Shown here piece after piece: positions 6,352 through 6,354 of a stretch of 6,354 bases of DNA. The notes below the pieces were generated by a model that worked only from the letters and a program-made list of their open reading frames with translations, was not told the DNA's origin and made no database searches. Where the stretch lies: NCBI GenBank assembly GCA_025355035.1, contig JANXLS010001188.1:1-6354 (forward strand). The letters are read 5' to 3'. This DNA is from Planctomycetota bacterium. GTDB taxonomy: Bacteria > Planctomycetota > SZUA-567 > H5-PLA8. Position 1 is the stretch's first letter. Every line of letters starts with the position of its first letter. Both the position numbers and the translations under genes were made by a program.

Positions 6352-6354
6352 CCT

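Overview
The window is ordinary bacterial chromosome with a moderate to moderately high GC content, judged by eye. It carries three protein genes and about 0.9 kb of non-coding DNA with unusual repeat structure. No RNA gene, intact insertion sequence, CRISPR array, phage gene or defence gene is visible. The lineage cannot be fixed from the sequence. A large orphan helical-repeat-like protein, an MFS-acyltransferase fusion and CGCAAAGA-type intergenic repeats would fit the Verrucomicrobiota/Planctomycetota group or similar environmental bacteria. That is a weak inference.

Layout from left to right. (1) Positions 3-1796, plus strand: the C-terminal ~598 codons of a large protein of unknown function, open through the left edge and therefore truncated there. 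(2) Positions 1854-3932, minus strand and convergent with (1): a 692-residue fusion of a 12-helix MFS transporter and a PlsC-type acyltransferase, resembling the LplT and acyltransferase parts of lysophospholipid recycling systems but without the acyl-ACP synthetase domain. (3) Positions 3933-4257: a 325-nt gap mostly filled by a 192-bp palindromic, MITE-like repeat with 13-bp terminal inverted repeats and an internal CGCAAAGA octamer array. (4) Positions 4258-5904, minus strand: a complete alpha-D-glucose phosphoglucomutase (pgm) with a strong ribosome binding site and a good sigma70-like promoter just upstream. (5) Positions 5964-6354: an upstream region with three copies of a degenerate palindromic repeat, an AT-rich stretch, and at the right edge a strong intrinsic terminator pointing leftward. 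The terminator probably ends a minus-strand gene lying beyond the window.

The terminator and the promoter make pgm the start of its own transcription unit. The fusion gene lies downstream on the same strand, but the palindromic element separates the two, so co-transcription is uncertain. Phosphoglucomutase serves glycogen and nucleotide-sugar metabolism, and the fusion protein probably serves membrane lipid turnover or import, so the two have no obvious functional link. I found no convincing new multi-gene system. The observations most worth following up are the three-copy repeat upstream of pgm and the palindromic element between the two minus-strand genes.
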